Below are positions 14,791 to 16,144 of a DNA stretch of 16,144 nt, one piece after another. The DNA comes from an uncultured Methylobacillus sp. Lineage in GTDB: Bacteria > Pseudomonadota > Gammaproteobacteria > Burkholderiales > Methylophilaceae. A model generated the notes under the pieces. It was not told the origin of the DNA, did not search any database, and worked only from the letters and a program-made list of their open reading frames with translations. The number at the start of each line of letters is the position of its first letter. Position 1 is the stretch's first letter. The stretch lies in assembly GCA_946481235.1 (NCBI GenBank), contig CAMLME010000024.1, positions 1 to 16,144 of the forward strand, read 5' to 3'. Made by a program: the position numbers and the translations under genes.

Positions 14791-14807
14791 CGCACCGTGC
14801 TGGTGCG
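14791..14807. promoter_or_regulatory. NtrC-box-like enhancer site
   Basis: CGCACC-GTGCT-GGTGCG is a perfect 6-bp dyad. Its 17-base layout, GCAC near the left edge and TGGTGC near the right, matches the NtrC site of enteric glnA (TGCAC-N7-GTGCA) except for the outermost base on each side. Its centre lies about 99 bases upstream of the start predicted from the sigma-54 promoter at 14872, a normal distance for an enhancer-binding protein. Only one copy is seen. The same intergenic region also holds a TATGAT -10-like box for pilU (minus strand, 14761-14756). Confidence 0.55.
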
Positions 14808-14871
14808 AACAAAAAGCGCCAAGACTGCTTTAACTGCAAGGTTTACGGCACATCATCCCTATTCCAGCCAG

Positions 14872-14887
14872 TGGCATGATGCTTGCT
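14872..14887 (+). promoter_or_regulatory. Sigma-54 (RpoN) promoter for the EAL gene
   Basis: TGGCATG-ATGC-TTGCT fits the RpoN consensus TGGCACG-N4-TTGCW with a single mismatch and exact spacing: GG at 14873-14874 and GC at 14885-14886, ten bases between. Counting C14886 as -12 sets +1 near 14898, 24 bases before ATG 14922. A sigma-54 promoter needs an ATP-dependent enhancer-binding activator, and an NtrC-like site is present upstream. Confidence 0.75.
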
Positions 14888-14921
14888 GAGCCCTTTCTGG
14901 GGTTTAACCATTGAGGACAGC

Positions 14922-16144
14922 ATGCGACTTTATCTGCACACTTCCGGCGAAATGCCGTTTTCCGGATCGTTCGATCCTTCGCCTGGTCAACTGCCCGGCA
15001 AAAATACCTTGATATTCGACTGCATAAACGAAACCGGTCTCATGGAAACGTTGGATGTGATCGCGGAAGAGGTTCCTTCCGCAGTGCTCAACGAGTCGTA
15101 CGCGATGCTGCTGGAACGCTGCGATAGTATTTCCCCGGAAGAGGCGCTGTCCAATATCCTCCCATTCAACACGCTCTATGCCCGCCGGCGACATGCCTGG
15201 TTCCTGGAGGATCTTGCGCCCCATGTGCAGATGCATTTTCAGCCGATTGTCGACTTTGCGCAAAACGGAGCGATTTTTGGGTATGAAGTGCTATGCCGCA
15301 TGAAAGACCCGAGCGGCCGGCTGCTCAATGGCGATGAAGCCTTCAAGCTGGCCCGCCAGGTCAATCGCGCGGCGGAGCTGGACCTGGTCTGCCAGAACCT
15401 GGCGCTTGCCGGAAAGGCGCGTGACATCCCTGCGGGGATTCCCGTTTTCATCAATGTATTGCCACGCACTATCCTGCAGGACGGCTGGTTGCCGCCCATG
15501 CTGGAAACGCTCGGGCAGCTTGGCATCGACCGGCGTGATGTAGTGATCGAAATCGTTGAAAGCGAGGAGGTTTCCCCCGACCTGCTGGCCGAGTACTGCG
15601 ACAGAATACGCACGCACGGGTTACGTATCGCGCTGGACGACATGGGCTCTGGCTTTAATGGCTTGCGGACTTTGGCGGCAGTACGCGCCGACTTTATCAA
15701 GATCGATCGTGCCATTGTCCATGAGGCGCAAGGCAGCCGCGTGCGCACAGTGTTGCTGGAAGCCATCGTTTCGATGGCGCAGCGGCTCGGCTGTACCGTC
15801 GTTGCCGAAGGACTGGAGCGCATCGAGGACATCACCTTTTGCCAGGACATGGGGTTGATGTATGCCCAAGGCTACTATTTCGCCCATCCGCAAAAAACGC
15901 CCGTGAGAGAGGTCAACCCATTGCCGGATCGCGACGAGTCCCATCGGTCGCCCGCGCAGGACGAGTTCCGTCTTTCCGAGTTCATCAACTCCGGGCTGAC
16001 GATGGAATTGAACCTGCCGATCGAGGAAGCGCGCCGGCTGTTCCGGTTGCATCCCGACGTGGCCGTGGCCGTGGTGCTGGACCACCAGCGCCCATTGGGC
16101 CTGTTGCGTCGCGGCAAGGTTTTTTCCGCGCGCGTGTCTTCGCT
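14922..16144 (+). CDS. EAL-domain c-di-GMP phosphodiesterase (C-terminus outside window)
   Basis: This protein is predicted to hydrolyse c-di-GMP to pGpG. The frame is open for 407 codons to the window edge. Residues 1-112 are an N-terminal region I do not recognise. The EAL domain follows at about 115-335. The signature glutamate lies in YEVLCR (Glu122). The other metal- and substrate-binding residues are present: Asn178 (FINVLP), Glu210 (VIEIVES), Asp239/Asp240 (LDDMGSG), Lys260 (FIKIDR), Glu296 (VAEGLE) and Gln316 (YAQGYY). An active enzyme is therefore plausible although the motif reads EVL. From about 355 the sequence (EEARRLFRLHPDVAVAVVLD...GLLRRG) looks like the start of a CBS-type regulatory module. 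EAL-CBS-GGDEF proteins exist, so a GGDEF domain may lie beyond the edge. A GAGG ribosome-binding site sits 5 bases before ATG 14922. The gene is divergent from pilU. Confidence 0.92.
   Translation, partial: MRLYLHTSGEMPFSGSFDPSPGQLPGKNTLIFDCINETGLMETLDVIAEEVPSAVLNESYAMLLERCDSISPEEALSNILPFNTLYARRRHAWFLEDLAPHVQMHFQPIVDFAQNGAIFGYEVLCRMKDPSGRLLNGDEAFKLARQVNRAAELDLVCQNLALAGKARDIPAGIPVFINVLPRTILQDGWLPPMLETLGQLGIDRRDVVIEIVESEEVSPDLLAEYCDRIRTHGLRIALDDMGSGFNGLRTLAAVRADFIKIDRAIVHEAQGSRVRTVLLEAIVSMAQRLGCTVVAEGLERIEDITFCQDMGLMYAQGYYFAHPQKTPVREVNPLPDRDESHRSPAQDEFRLSEFINSGLTMELNLPIEEARRLFRLHPDVAVAVVLDHQRPLGLLRRGKVFSARVSS

Noticed and set aside
15239..15850. 203-codon minus-strand open frame opposite the EAL domain
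   Set aside because: The plus-strand frame carries the full EAL residue set and stays open to the window edge; the Ser/Arg-rich antisense product is typical shadow composition.

Overview
The window reads as an ordinary chromosomal segment of a Gram-negative betaproteobacterium. A Nitrosomonadales-like lineage (Gallionella, Sulfuricella or Nitrosospira relatives) is my best guess from protein resemblance, but that is inference. The supporting signs are MotA/MotB, an outer-membrane phospholipase, a type IV pilus ATPase of the PilU kind, a betaproteobacterial-type DapC and several c-di-GMP proteins. Base composition is moderately GC-rich. Genes are dense, and no gap exceeds about 215 bases. I see no rRNA, tRNA, CRISPR array, insertion sequence or phage gene.

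Layout. On the minus strand from the left edge lie motB (cut off by the window) and motA, the flagellar stator. Divergent from them are a membrane-anchored pentapeptide-repeat protein with a GYF-like N-terminus, ppsA (phosphoenolpyruvate synthase), pldA (outer-membrane phospholipase A) and miaA (tRNA dimethylallyltransferase). Next is a regulator joining a MerR-type DNA-binding domain, a PAS-like domain and a class III nucleotide cyclase domain. Downstream is a two-gene unit: a PotD-like periplasmic binding protein with no transporter genes, then a Cache-HAMP-GGDEF diguanylate cyclase. Converging on it is dapC (lysine/peptidoglycan pathway). Divergent from dapC is a DMT-family permease, which converges on pilU with overlapping stop codons. 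At the right edge, divergent from pilU, is an EAL-domain c-di-GMP phosphodiesterase cut off by the window.

How the parts fit. The housekeeping genes (ppsA, pldA, miaA, dapC) show no obvious functional link to one another. The rest has a signalling and motility theme: stator, pilus retraction ATPase, one predicted diguanylate cyclase, one predicted c-di-GMP phosphodiesterase and one predicted cAMP-type cyclase. The most notable observations are: (1) the MerR-PAS-cyclase fusion, with every expected catalytic position filled; (2) the PotD-like/GGDEF pair, which resembles the NspS/MbaA polyamine-sensing arrangement of Vibrio cholerae; (3) a textbook sigma-54 promoter in front of the EAL gene with an NtrC-box-like 17-mer centred about 99 bases upstream of the predicted start, suggesting nitrogen control of c-di-GMP turnover; and (4) a possible leaderless dapC transcript. 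All are readings of the sequence with no search or experiment behind them.
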